Shown piece after piece: positions 9,971 to 20,512 of a stretch of 64,000 bases of DNA. Positions within the stretch are counted from its first letter, which is position 1, and each line of letters begins with the position of its first letter. Below the pieces are notes generated by a model. That model saw nothing but the letters and a program-made list of their open reading frames with translations. It did not search any database and was not told the origin of the DNA. The translations under genes were made by a program, and so were the position numbers. The DNA lies in assembly GCA_021307315.1 (NCBI GenBank), contig JAJSPD010000032.1, forward strand, positions 1 through 64,000, read 5' to 3'. The DNA comes from Bisporella sp. PMI_857. Its lineage: Eukaryota > Ascomycota > Leotiomycetes > Helotiales > Helotiaceae.

Positions 9971-11093
9971 CTACGCAGCTCCGCTTCCTCCACCATCGTG
10001 ACTACGGTCATTACTCTCCCTTGCCTTCCTGGCCTCCGCTGCTTTCGCCATGATTTCTCTCCTGCTCAAGCCCGTGCTCGAGCTACCACCGGCACTACTG
10101 CCTCCGAGAACGAACTCTCCTCCCGTCCAACCACCATGGTCATCTACTTCCTCGCCATAATACTCTTCATTTCCAACAGTGTGCCCACCACTTCTCCAGT
10201 CTGCACCCTCTACTTCCTTCTCGATCTGCTTGCATAGGTCCCAGAAATTCCGATCATGCGGCCCATGTACATTATGCGCCAATTCATGACACAGCGTCTT
10301 ACGTATCGTCTTGTAGTCCCGATAGCCATCATATGCATCCGTCCGTAACCTCAGCTCTATCACTTCTCCACGATTACGATTTAGACCCAGCGTTCTAGAG
10401 GTACCCTCATGGTTTGATGTTGTATGCTCAACGGGATTCATCTCAGTAAGGAGCGGAACGGTAAATTTGTGCTTTCGCATCGATGCTTTAACTATAGTAA
10501 TTGGTTAGTACTTGCAAAACAGTTTAATGCCATTCCTCTTAAGGAAACCACTTACTTCCAGCATCATCCTTCAAGCGCTGTAGGAACTCCAGAGAGCGCT
10601 TTGGGTTAGGAAGATATGGTAGCGGTCGTAGGTCCAAAAATGTATACTGCGCCTCCTCTTGCTCCTTCTTCCAATCATGCGTCTTGTATGCTTTTACCTT
10701 CTGTACTCTCCGTCCTGCTGAGACATTTCGCGAAGCTTCGTGTGCAGCGGTCGCAATTGCATTTGCTTCTTTCGCGGTACTTCCCAGTAATGTAATCTTC
10801 TTATCTGCAAAAGATGATACGGGCAGATCTGGATCTTTGAATGGCTGCTTGAGTGTTCCCAGCTTCGCAATCATAAACTTCTGGTTTGAGGCTGGTATCA
10901 AGAGATCGGATTCGACCTCCTCGACAAGATCGGATATGGTTGCATCGTGAGAAAAGGAATATACATGAGGCTCGCCCTTGTGGGTTATTGTCAGTGTGAC
11001 CACAGCCTCTCCAAGATCGTTTGTCTGTCTGTCATCAGTTGCCATCTTTAGATTTGTCTTCCAGCCGCCTTGGAAGGAAGAATTTAGTTTCAC
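9971..11093 (-). CDS. Ubiquitin-like/WLM-domain metalloprotease
   Basis: Two exons: 11093-10556 and 10491-9971, with intron 10555-10492 (GTAAGT donor, TACTAAC branch), 352 residues. Residues about 28-105 form a ubiquitin-like domain (VVTLTITHKGEPHVYSF.. IAKLGTLKQPF). Residues about 145-275 form a WLM (Wss1-like metalloprotease) domain, with the sequence MRKHKF..LLTEMNP across the splice and the zinc site H248-E249-L-A-H252-x5-H258 (HELAHNVHGPH) intact. The arrangement matches the UBL-WLM family typified by fission yeast SPCC1442.07c; Wss1-type enzymes act on SUMO/ubiquitin-linked and DNA-crosslinked proteins. The C-terminus is glycine/serine rich and disordered. MATDDRQ at residue 17 is an alternative start. 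It is divergently transcribed from ERD2 across 436 bp. Confidence 0.88.
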
Positions 11094-11529
11094 GTCCGGT
11101 CAAGGTATGATATGCAGAGTCTGATCAAGAGTGATTGTATTATGTTGTTATTGTACAATAGCATTCCCATTCATAGAAGATTCCAGTTAAGGCTTCCTCG
11201 TTGCTTCGTAATCCACCCACCAAGTGAAGTCGGGACTGGGATCGCCACAGCCCGCGCTAGGCGTTTAATCGCCTACTCCCGGCGGCTGTACTCCCTGCTG
11301 TACGTGCCAACCGCCAAATGCCAAGCGCCTTGTCCTTCTGTGGAGAGTCGCGTCGTGTCCTTAAGGTAAGCTGAGCCTCCTGTAGCTAATTTTAAGAAAA
11401 TACCACTTCATAATCTAGAGACTGGCCATCTTGACCTCAATTCGAACCACCACCACCACACAAGCCATCTCGGCCATCACTTTCAAGTTGTCCGCCTAAT
11501 TGAGACGCTTCGGCGCATCACTTTGCACC
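11094..11529. promoter_or_regulatory. Bidirectional promoter region, WLM gene / ERD2
   Basis: A 436-bp spacer between two divergent ATGs, so it must hold both promoters. A GC-richer island at about 11229-11340 (including GCCACAGCCCGCGC and repeated CCGCC/GCCAA words) stands out from AT-richer flanks. No TATA box is obvious. Confidence 0.5.
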
Positions 11530-12277
11530 ATGAATATTTTTCGCATAGCGGGTAAGTATTTACAAAATTTTGAAAGGAGCTGCAATGCTAACGGATGCGC
11601 AGGAGATTTCTCCCATCTGATTTCTATCCTCATATTACTTCACAAGATGACACAAACAAGCGTATGGCCTTAAAGATCATCAGATTATGCAAAGCGTGAT
11701 CTAACAAGTTCTTTAGTCGTGTTCCGGAATATCCTTCAAATCGCAAGCTCTCTACCTGATGGTCTATATCACCCGTTACCTTGATATCTTCTGGACATTC
11801 ACCGACAGTGCCTACAACACCATTTTCAAGCTCCTTTTTATCGGTACATCAGGCTATACGATCTATCTGATGACCACTGCCTATAAGCCTACCCATGACC
11901 CCAATCTCGATACCTTTCGTGTGCAATACTTGCTAGGCGGCTCCCTCCTCCTCGCGCTTGTCTGGCCCTACTCCTATACACCTTCTGAAATTCTCTGGGC
12001 GTTCTCCATCTGGCTCGAAAGTGTTGCCATCCTTCCCCAACTATTTCTGTTGCAAAGAACTGGAGAGGCCGAGACGATTACCACACATTATCTGTTTGCG
12101 CTGGGAAGCTATCGCGCGCTATATATCCCGAACTGGATCTGGAGGTACTTTGTGGATGGACACTCGGATCCGATTGCGGTCATGGCCGGATTGGTGCAGA
12201 CAGTGCTTTATTCAGACTTCTTCTGGATTTACTACACAAAGGTGCTCAAGGGAAAGAAGTTCGCTCTGCCAGTATAG
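11530..12277 (+). CDS. ERD2: ER lumen protein-retaining receptor
   Basis: Three exons: 11530-11551, 11603-11661 and 11717-12277, 213 residues, the usual length for the KDEL/HDEL receptor. The protein starts MNIFRIAGDFSHLISILILL and has the family hallmarks SCSGISFKSQALY, YLDIFWTFTDSAYNT and a C-terminal KKFALPV. Seven hydrophobic segments are visible. The receptor cycles between Golgi and ER and returns HDEL-bearing chaperones through COPI; the basic KVLKGKK near the C-terminus is the COPI-type retrieval signal seen in the family. Introns are 51 and 55 bp. Exon 1 is only 22 nt, and without the first two exons the first transmembrane helix would be lost. Confidence 0.96.
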
Positions 12278-15200
12278 GAATCTGTGCAGAGCTTCATGGC
12301 GTCTGGGCTTCAAGGGTAGGATCTGTGGAGAGCTGGAAGAGGATAAAAAGGTGTCGAATGGAAGTACATGCTTTGGGCACTACTCTATACCGGGTTAAAC
12401 ATATACGGCGTTGGGGCTGGACCGGACAAGGCTCCGGTGGATCTTGGTCGCTATCATTCTTATAAATGTAAATTATGTAACACGCATAGAATTCTTCTAC
12501 CAATAGCACAGGCTTAAGGCAACAGACAGGGTTAAGACACTAGAGAGCTGCCATGTTTTGTGAGTTTGTTTGGGGGTAGTCTCAGGTAATCTATTAAGCA
12601 ATTTGGCTATCAATCATTGATGGCTTGGTAGCTATTGTCCCCGGCTGTTCTATCCACATTCATTACTCTCCACTATACAACTGTGCTCGGGATCTCACGT
12701 CAGATCTTTTTGTGATCACTTCATCTCCCATATGCTACAACACCATTCGTTTTAATGCTCCGTTCTTCCAGACATTAAGAAGAAATATAGAATAGGGCCG
12801 TTGCCTTAATTTTCAAGAAAGACTCTTTTCAAAACCCACCTTAAGCCATTTATGCTAACCCAACTTCCATGTCTCACGAACCAGCTCTATGCCTGAAGCC
12901 AGCTCATCTACTCCCCTTCCATACATTATATAAGTTCAGCCTTTCATAAGTCTATGTATCTCAAGAAAGGGAATGCACTTAACAGTGAATCTAGATAGGA
13001 TGTCTACTAGGAAAAAGATGCGCAAACTGCTTTCTTGAGAATTTGATCCCAACCAGGCTCTCCAAAGGCAAAGGAGATGAATGTAAAACTCACAAATAGC
13101 TACAAGATTCAAGTTGGGTTCCTTTAAGTGCTTGATTTTCATTGCATTTACGTTGTGTTGCTGTCCTAGTCACTTTGCTGTCAACAGGCGCCTTGTTAAC
13201 CAGCCAACAAATTATCTCAGGCTGTTTTCACGTACTTTCACAGATACCAGACCGATTCTCGCATTGTGCCGCCTGCAATTCTATACAGAAACTATCTTCA
13301 TACATTTGCTTCGTAAGCGACTGTAAATGGGAATCACTGGACCCCCAATCCTGTCGTTCATTCTTCGAGTTCCATTGATGTAAGGCCGTACATACTAAAC
13401 AGAATCAAGCTTATAAAGGCTCCACGCTCCAAAAGGACTATGAATGGGAGAAGTGGACGCTGGTTTTGCTTTTTAGCCGTCGCTTGATCCCTAAGTTAAT
13501 ATTTGTTCCTTTCTAAATTTCTTTCGAAGGTATAAAAGAGTTCACTTCAAAGTTCACAGAACATAGCATGCTATCTCTCTCGATGCATTCACCACTGTGA
13601 TATAAAGCTACATGGCAGCCAGCCACTTTCAATTTACCTCTCTATGCATCAAAGCGGGACCGTTCATGATTGAGGATCATGCAGCTCAACGCCGGGATAT
13701 TGTACGTTTCTTAATTGTTTATAAGCTAATGCATATCTTTGCAGTGCTGGTGGTGTGGCATGTTGTTGTAATGGAGCTTGGTACTGTTAAACTAGGAAAT
13801 CTAAGTACGCACGGCAAAACGATGCATGCGTACTTTTGATTAAAATTCCCTATATAAATAGAACTTTCTTTGTATTAAGCATAAAATACATTGCTGAAGA
13901 TCCGCCTCCTCACAGCTCCCACAGCCGTAGTGTTAGGTATTCATTCAAGGATTTTGAATGGTTCTAAGATCAAGTAATGTGCCTGTGTCACTTCAGCAAG
14001 AACTTAGCAGAGCAGAGTCTTTTATCTTCTTGCTTACTTAGACTGCTTCTGCTTAATGATTCACTGAAGTGGTTAGTTCTCAATCAAGCAATAAAAAAGA
14101 CACCCCCCGGCCAGGAAAATACTTTCAATTGTACTATATAAATCGTGGACCTCAGTTAGTTACGAGGCAAACCCATTTCGAAATTAACAAGCAATTAATG
14201 GAGTAATGTTTTTGCTTATTTAATCTATGTTGGATGCAATGCTCATTAGGCTATAGAAGTCTTAGTATATGCAGGCTCATACTAGATAAAATTACAGATA
14301 ATACTTCTGCTCTACAATGTAGAATATTTACGTTCCAAAACTAGTTGCTGTCAAATAGTTTACCTCTATCGCTAGCATTCTGCGGATACCCATATTTTAC
14401 ATAGGGCTTTTCCTACCTAAAGGGTTCCCCCTCTAAAGCCACAGAAAACTATGCAAAGTGTCTAAGAGTACAAGGCTATTGGAACTACAAACAACAACCT
14501 TGTGGATGTAAAAAGCTGCCGCAGAATAGGTCTGGCTTTCTTCTGTAATTATTAGAGTTTTGATGTATTGTTTCTGGAACTCCTATAAAAGGTAGAACTA
14601 CATTAATAACACTTTAATGAAGTAAGTAAGAGCTAAGCGGTAATGTTACTAGCAGCGCTAGCAATACAACAACATGAACTCTTTTCAAAGATAAAGCATA
14701 TAATATCCTCTTCAAGTACAGATACCCATTAATATACATGAATAGCAGTTCTACAAATGCACCACACAAACAGCTATTATGCTTTAGCGCTCCAATCTTT
14801 CAACCGCACTGCAGCCCTTTCCAAGTCTCTTTTGCTCCTAGTTAGTTCGAATTGCAAGGTGCTGAAGTTTCGGTCTTTTGAAATATATATATATATGTAG
14901 GATTATAACTATAGGAATGGTTATTTGTAACCTAAATTTAACTTTATATAATATACTCTTGACAGTGCAAAACTTTGTGATTTCTTAAAATTAAAATTCC
15001 AGAAGGAACTTTTATGCATAACTTAAATTAAACTTTACATAACATACTTTTTATAGCGCAAAGCCTTATGGTTTTTTAAGAATAGCGGACTGAAAGTAAC
15101 GAATTATTATGTGGACCCTAAATTAACTTTATAGAAACACCTTCTTGATAGTACAAGCTGAATGTGAGAAATTGTTAATTGAAGCTTATATTTATCTTTA

Positions 15201-16023
15201 TGTTGATATATTATTGCTTTTCCAAAATCTCGCCAACTCCATTTGCATATCTTTTTGTCTGAATAATTACACATAAAGTCGAGGTAGTAGTGTTTTGACA
15301 TCAAAAACAGGGTGGGTTGGGACGCTGTTTCACAAGGCCATAACACGAATTTGTAAATCATATGACAAGCCCGAGATTTAATGACCACATATATCACTAT
15401 CTATCCCGCTGCTCTATATCTATGTTTTAGCATCCACAAATAGCGGCTTTCTCCCCCTCACCATGATCTTTTCTGGAGCAGCGCCATCCTTTCGTTAATA
15501 TTATCTCTTTAGCGAATTCCCGTCTGGTCTTTTAACACAAGGTCTATTTCGTTGGATAACACTGGTCAAGCCTCAGCTTCTCCTAAGTCTCCATCCCGAT
15601 ATTCATTCCTTTATACTCTGGCCTCTCAATGTCTTTGTAGCTCCCTCGGAGTTTGTTCGGGTTTGGGCCATGGCTACAAGCACGACACTAGTCGTCAAGA
15701 GCCAATAGCTAAAGTGATGGGATATACTCCCTGGGCTTGAGTCAGAGCCCTAATTGTCCGTGTAATACGAAGGGCTATGAATTTTGGTATCAGTAGCCAT
15801 GTTCTTCATTAGTGACCCACCACATTTTTCTTGCTATGAAGCTGGCGGCAACTAAAGGGGTTGGATCTTTGCAATGTCTAAAGTGCCTGTGACTGGATGT
15901 TACATATCAGTATTTCATCAACTAAACCCAATGCATTGTCAGACACCCATATGGCTGCCAGTGAATCATATTACATGCTCTGAGAAGTAAAGCAATTTGT
16001 TGGAATTAGGATTTTATTGCTGG
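12278..16023. other. Gene-free AT-rich region (3.7 kb)
   Basis: No frame here looks like protein and no RNA gene was found. The sequence is AT-rich with many TA-containing words, and holds a degenerate tandem repeat near 14931-15202 and a short (AT)n run at about 14885-14896. It could be a decayed, possibly RIP-mutated repeat region, which I cannot measure here. Confidence 0.5.
14928..15202. repeat. Three degenerate tandem copies of a ~90-96-bp unit
   Basis: The core CCTAAATTTAACTTTATATA (14931) recurs as CTTAAATTAAACTTTACATA (15022) and CCTAAATTAACTTTATAGAA (15118). In each copy it is followed by an ATACTnnT(T/G)A(T/C)AG-like block and (G)CAAA/ACAAG, and each unit ends in TTATG (about 15015, 15112, 15202). 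Spacing is 91 and 96 bases. Confidence 0.65.
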
Positions 16024-16440
16024 TCAACTAACTATCCGCAAATGCGATACGCCCAGATCTTGAGCATACTTTATGCTCGTTATGGTAGTCTTACTTTCGA
16101 GCCCAAGGTGCTTCATCCTACCAGAAACCACAAGCTCATACAAACTCCGTGCTTCATCACGAAGTCCAAGTAGGGCTGCAACTCCGGCCAATCGATTAGC
16201 AACCCATAGCCACTCGACACTGTCCTCATCAAAGAACATGGCAACTGCTTCCTTCAATTCGATATACAACTGAAATGACAAATAGAGACGCGCGTTTCCT
16301 TCATTCTGAAGAAGCACCTGGCTGAGGACTAGATTTTTCTGATCTTCTTCCGTCACTGGCCTAACTCCTTTCTCTGTAGGGTATGTCTCATTAAAGCGTT
16401 CAAGTATCTCACGACCCTCTTTTTCAACTATATCAGCCAT
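16024..16440 (-). CDS. Short TPR-like protein, possible gene remnant
   Basis: A 138-residue frame from the ATG at 16440 (an in-frame ATG at 16521 would give 165 residues). The sequence is helical and TPR-like: paired helices around VEWLWVANRLAGVAALLGL and RDEARSLYELVVSGRMKHLGL, the second typical of kinesin-light-chain/TPR_12 repeats seen in fungal NLR-like proteins. Only one to two repeats are present, far fewer than usual. It lies directly downstream of the patatin gene on the same strand; fungal proteins joining patatin and TPR domains are common, so this may be a split or decayed C-terminal part. No convincing splice joins the two in frame. Function is not assigned. Confidence 0.4.
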   Translation of the reverse strand: MADIVEKEGREILERFNETYPTEKGVRPVTEEDQKNLVLSQVLLQNEGNARLYLSFQLYIELKEAVAMFFDEDSVEWLWVANRLAGVAALLGLRDEARSLYELVVSGRMKHLGLESKTTITSIKYAQDLGVSHLRIVS

Positions 16441-16655
16441 AATGCAAGCATACCAAAGATACGTCAGACCTAGCATATGGTCAATCGACAGAATTTCACA
16501 ACAGGAGCAAGGTCTAGTCACCTTTTAGCTGGCTGCTATGCTTATTACTGTGCTCCTCTTTCTTGCAATACCGATCGAAGGTATTCTGCTCTCTGAGACC
16601 TACGGATTAGTAGCATTTAGCTTGGTCTGGAATAGACCGAAAGATGAGAAGTAAC

Positions 16656-17919
16656 TCACATCCCTAGCCCTTCAAGTTGTCTTTGAATGATCATGAGCTG
16701 TTCGGTATCAGAAGCCTCAATGAGCCTTTGGTTCCCCTCCGCTGGCACTAGTAAAGGAGCCTTGACGCTCAAGCGAGCCATTTGACGAGCGCAGCGACTA
16801 ACCGATGTCTTCATTTTCACGAGGTAGTTCTCTGTGTCTGCAGAGATGTCTTCTATCTTCTCGTAATCAAAGAGCTGAACAGCTTGAAGGCCTTGCTCGA
16901 CGTTGAAGCGAAAAAATATGGTGTCGGGAAATATATCAGCAAGCTCAAACGCTACTCTTTCTGTGTCTGTCATAAGCGATTTCATGACCTTGATCATCCT
17001 CAGTGGAAGACCGACTCTTGTTAGCGTGCTGTCAATCTTGTTTTTATCCCAAAGCCTAGCTATCTCTGGTAAACCGGCCCCAAGGCTAAGGAAACAACCA
17101 ATGTGCTGGACGAAGTCCAAACGCTCTTCTTCATCTCCCCAGATCCTCCCGACCTCTGCTTTGATCAAATATCCAGGGTTGTTAAATTTGATTCCGGCAT
17201 CAATCCAGTCCTTTGCAGGAGCTCCGAGTCGCATTGGTTTGAAGAAAGTTGGTGCTGCTGATGCCGCTCTAGCTGCTTGCCAGATGGTGCAAGGAATGGC
17301 CATTTGGTATGCACTTGTATAAGTGCGGAATGGCTGCGCCTGTATAGAATTTGGATGCGCTGCCGGTAATGCGAACACGACTGTTTTGCAACACGCATCG
17401 CCTAACGGATCATGCAAAGGCGCATCTTCCATTCCCACCCCCAGTTTCTGTCTGATCACGTCTTTCATTGCATGTTCGAGACTGGCAGCTTTGAAGAGTT
17501 CTTCACTTCCCACCTTCCTGTCCTTGAAAACAACAACTCCGAGCCTCTCGTATTCATTTATGCATTCTTGAATTGTCATTCGAAGTCGTCCAAGCATGAG
17601 TGCAATGATCCTACTTGCTCTTAGGCAACGAAAGCAATTTCTCCCGATATCAACTTACCCTCCTGTACTTGTCCCCCCAATCAGATCAAAATACTGCCAT
17701 GGTTGTATACCAGGCTGTCGAGGATCCATCTGGTTTCCTACTCGATACATAATCTGTTGGAGCATGAGAAGGCTAGAGAGCCCCCTTATACCTCCTCCAT
17801 CTGGAGTACGTTAAGACAGCACGAACAATATACACGGCCAATTCTCGTAGAAGGAAAAGATGAAATCTCTTACCGATGGATAGGACTTTCAAGTTGAGCG
17901 GTTCTACTTTAGCAGCCAT
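16656..17919 (-). CDS. Patatin-like phospholipase
   Basis: Three exons: 17919-17874, 17800-17659 and 17610-16656, 380 residues; introns 73 and 48 bp. The patatin fold shows the oxyanion-hole glycines D16-G-G-G-I-R-G22, the nucleophile elbow G58-T-S60-T-G62, and the catalytic aspartate in D200-A-G. Patatin lipases hydrolyse acyl groups of phospholipids using a Ser-Asp dyad; both residues are present, so activity is expected. In fungi this domain is often the N-terminal effector of NLR-like proteins, followed by NB-ARC and TPR. Here the protein ends soon after the patatin domain. A GTGAGT at the end of the last exon could instead splice (16665 to about 16600, branch GCTACTAAT) and replace the last codon with about 17 more residues before a stop. 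Confidence 0.8.
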
Positions 17920-18537
17920 GACGTGATCGCGTAGTATAGGTTTTTATTTCACTGAAGTAAGTGAGTGTCTGAATCGTTTCTAGAATACTCTGTCAAGCCT
18001 ATAAAAAAAAATTTAAATCAAAAGGGCTCAGCGCGCTTAGTAGTATTGCATAGTTTTTTGCCCCCCGAGAGCCTCATAGCCGCCAGCCTTATATTTTACA
18101 TCCCGTCGTCAGTACACCTAGGTTTCAGCCGATGCTGAAGATTAAACCTCGCCAACCGAACAATTATATGGCTGGTCCTATGCACCTCAAAACGCCATTT
18201 GGCGTTTGGCGCTGAGCAGCTGAGCATCTGAGCCTCTCTCCACTGACTTATGCTTCCATCCAACCAGAAACAGTTATTGAATACAGATGGTTTTTCACCC
18301 CCTTTTTCTTCTTTTTAACATGAGAATACGCTCACTATTCGCAACCTGGCCTGAATTCCTACCTATAAATTGCTACCTTCGGCAACAAGCAAGTGAATCA
18401 TACCACGCATGGTCACAGAGCGTTGGATGCGCATTTTTTGTCCTAATAAAATGTCAAGATATATCACTTTCATTGCTTCTGTGAATGGCGGCTAATCAAG
18501 CTATAGTCCACTCAAAATTCCAGCCTAGATCGAGCCG
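17920..18537. other. Divergent intergenic region with an 18-bp palindrome
   Basis: It separates the patatin gene from the SH3-domain gene, so it carries both promoters. A perfect inverted repeat AAACGCCA-TT-TGGCGTTT sits at 18190-18207, with further TTTGGCG/GCTGAG words beside it. No gene seen. Confidence 0.5.
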
Positions 18538-20131
18538 ATGGATTCGATTGCACTGGAACCAAATTTAGAGCATATCTATGATACTCTCTCACCGCTGCCA
18601 TCATCTGCTGCACCAGCGAGTGATGCTGTGATCAACCAAACCGAGGAGGACTCAGTGTGGACAACCGACGATGAAGGACCTGAAGCTTTGCGTGACTTCG
18701 TCAAAGATGAGATCTAGGATTTGCATTCGGTTACTGATCATGTCTCCGAGGATCCAATTGCGAAGAAGCAGCAGAATAAGAACCAAAGTTCGGATCAAGC
18801 GAAGGCAGAAGCGGTGACAGAAAACTATGGAGGCTCTACCGGGGCAATCCTTTTTTCCTGTAAAACCAACCTATCTGAGTTACAGGATGTTTTGCTTCGA
18901 ATACGTGCGATTCCAGATGCCCAGCGTGTTCTTCCAGTCCAGAGCGGAATGGGCTATCTTCTGACAACTCCTTTTACTGCAAAAGTCCTCCAAATGGCAG
19001 ATTTCCACCCAAGTGGTATTACTAAAGAGGAAGAAAATGCCGTGATCGAAATATTTACCACTTGTAGCCATCACCTAGAGCAGTGCAAGCTGCATATAGT
19101 GGAAGCCGAAAAAGCCAACAACTGGACTGTAATACTCTCCAAGTCCCTCGATACCAGCTGGCAAAATTTCTCTTTACAGCTATTATCTGTTCCTGAAATT
19201 CTCCACTTTCCACCGTTGAATTTATCAATGTTGGTTGGGCAGACTATTACTGATAAGGTATGTCGACTGATACTTCTCTCTGTTAACTGCTCACCAACTG
19301 TAGCCTGACGATCCACTCAATACTGAGGACGGCGGGACATATAGTTCCATTAGTACGCATATGTTTAGGATAAGAAGAAAACGACAGCGCAAAATTGACC
19401 CCAGGCTTCCAACCATAGCCCCAAACCGGAAGCTGCCTCTCCATAGCGATGATAGTAGACCCGCGACGCCGAAAAGTCTTGTGCGTATCTCCATTCCTGA
19501 TACTCCGTGTCCTAGTATACCTTCATTCCCCCATAATTTTGTAAACGGGAGGGTGGCTCATTTAGTACAGAGAGAACGTCGGAGAGGAGCCCCGCTATCA
19601 GAAAGCCAGACAGAAACTCAACCACCACCATCCTATCGTTGTTGGCCGAACGGCCTCCAAAACAATCGTTCCAGTAGTACGCTTTCTAAAAAGGATGATC
19701 CATATTATAGCAAAAATACAAACCGGGACACTTTCAAAGCAGAAGCGGAAGTAGAAGGATTCCATAATCGCGACTGTCAGCCGGTTTCTGTGTTCGAAGG
19801 CCCCATATATGGTCCTATTTATATTTCCTCGTCGTTGAATCAACTGAATACCTTGCCACCAGCGCCACCCCTGCACTTACCACACCCACCACCACTACCA
19901 CTATCAGCACGCGAAAGTGTAAGGGATCGTAACACGCTACCTGTCAATAATTTCGTCACGGCATTGAGCGACTCCGAAGGCCAATATCATGAAGGTCTCA
20001 ACTTCAAGCGTGGAGACACCATTGAAGTGCTTCAAGTGACCGGGAAAGCAAAAGGATGCGTACTTAGTGAAAATGGATGGCAGCTAGGCAGATGTGGAGG
20101 AAGAGAGGGATTATTTCCAGGCTTGTTTTGA
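18538..20131 (+). pseudogene. SH3-domain protein gene interrupted by an in-frame TAG
   Basis: Two-exon frame: 18538-19257 and 19304-20131 (intron 46 bp, GTATGT..TAG, phase 0). From ATG 18538 the frame is protein-like, but codon 60 (18715-18717) is TAG; the same frame then continues without interruption to 20131, about 515 codons. The C-terminal 60 residues form an SH3 domain (FVTALSDSEGQYHEGLNFKRGD..GREGLFPGLF), preceded by proline-rich segments (PPAPPLHLPHPPPLPL) and a basic middle. The central region (about 95-240) is an unknown helical domain. No plausible intron removes the TAG. Options: a disabled allele, translation from a later in-frame start (none is an ATG until near 18952), an unusual splice, or a sequencing error. 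Membrane or signalling scaffold role is only suggested by SH3. Confidence 0.6.
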
Positions 20132-20194
20132 AGGAACTCGTAGCACAAATTTCACAGCTAACATCTATTAGCAAGTTTCGTAACCGCCGCTAGC

Positions 20195-20512
20195 ATGTTG
20201 GGAAACCGAGCAAATGCACAACCAGAATCATCTGAGGGGTTGCCAGATATGGGGATTGCAGCTCATGGGCTAGCTGAAACTCGCAGCAGCTGGAAAGAGT
20301 ACCTGATAGCAGAAATTGCCTTTATTGCGAAGCTGATCGGAATTTGGTTCCTCGTGGTACTGGGTGTTGCGGCTGGAATCATTTCAGTGAATTTCATTTT
20401 AAATGCGTTTCAGTACGGAGTACAAAGCGACAAGCATTGGTGCATAACTGAGAGAACCCGTGAAGTTTCAAGGTCAATTGCTGCGGGGGTAAATAGATGG
20501 AGTACCCCTTAG
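20195..20512 (+). CDS. Small single-TM protein, unknown function
   Basis: A 105-residue frame with one strong transmembrane helix at about residues 46-72 (IAKLIGIWFLVVLGVAAGII), a polar N-terminus and a C-terminus with a cysteine and basic residues. It starts only 63 bases after the stop of the SH3-domain gene on the same strand, closer than separate fungal genes usually are, so it may be a further exon or part of a related transcript. I do not recognise the family. Confidence 0.45.
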   Translation: MLGNRANAQPESSEGLPDMGIAAHGLAETRSSWKEYLIAEIAFIAKLIGIWFLVVLGVAAGIISVNFILNAFQYGVQSDKHWCITERTREVSRSIAAGVNRWSTP

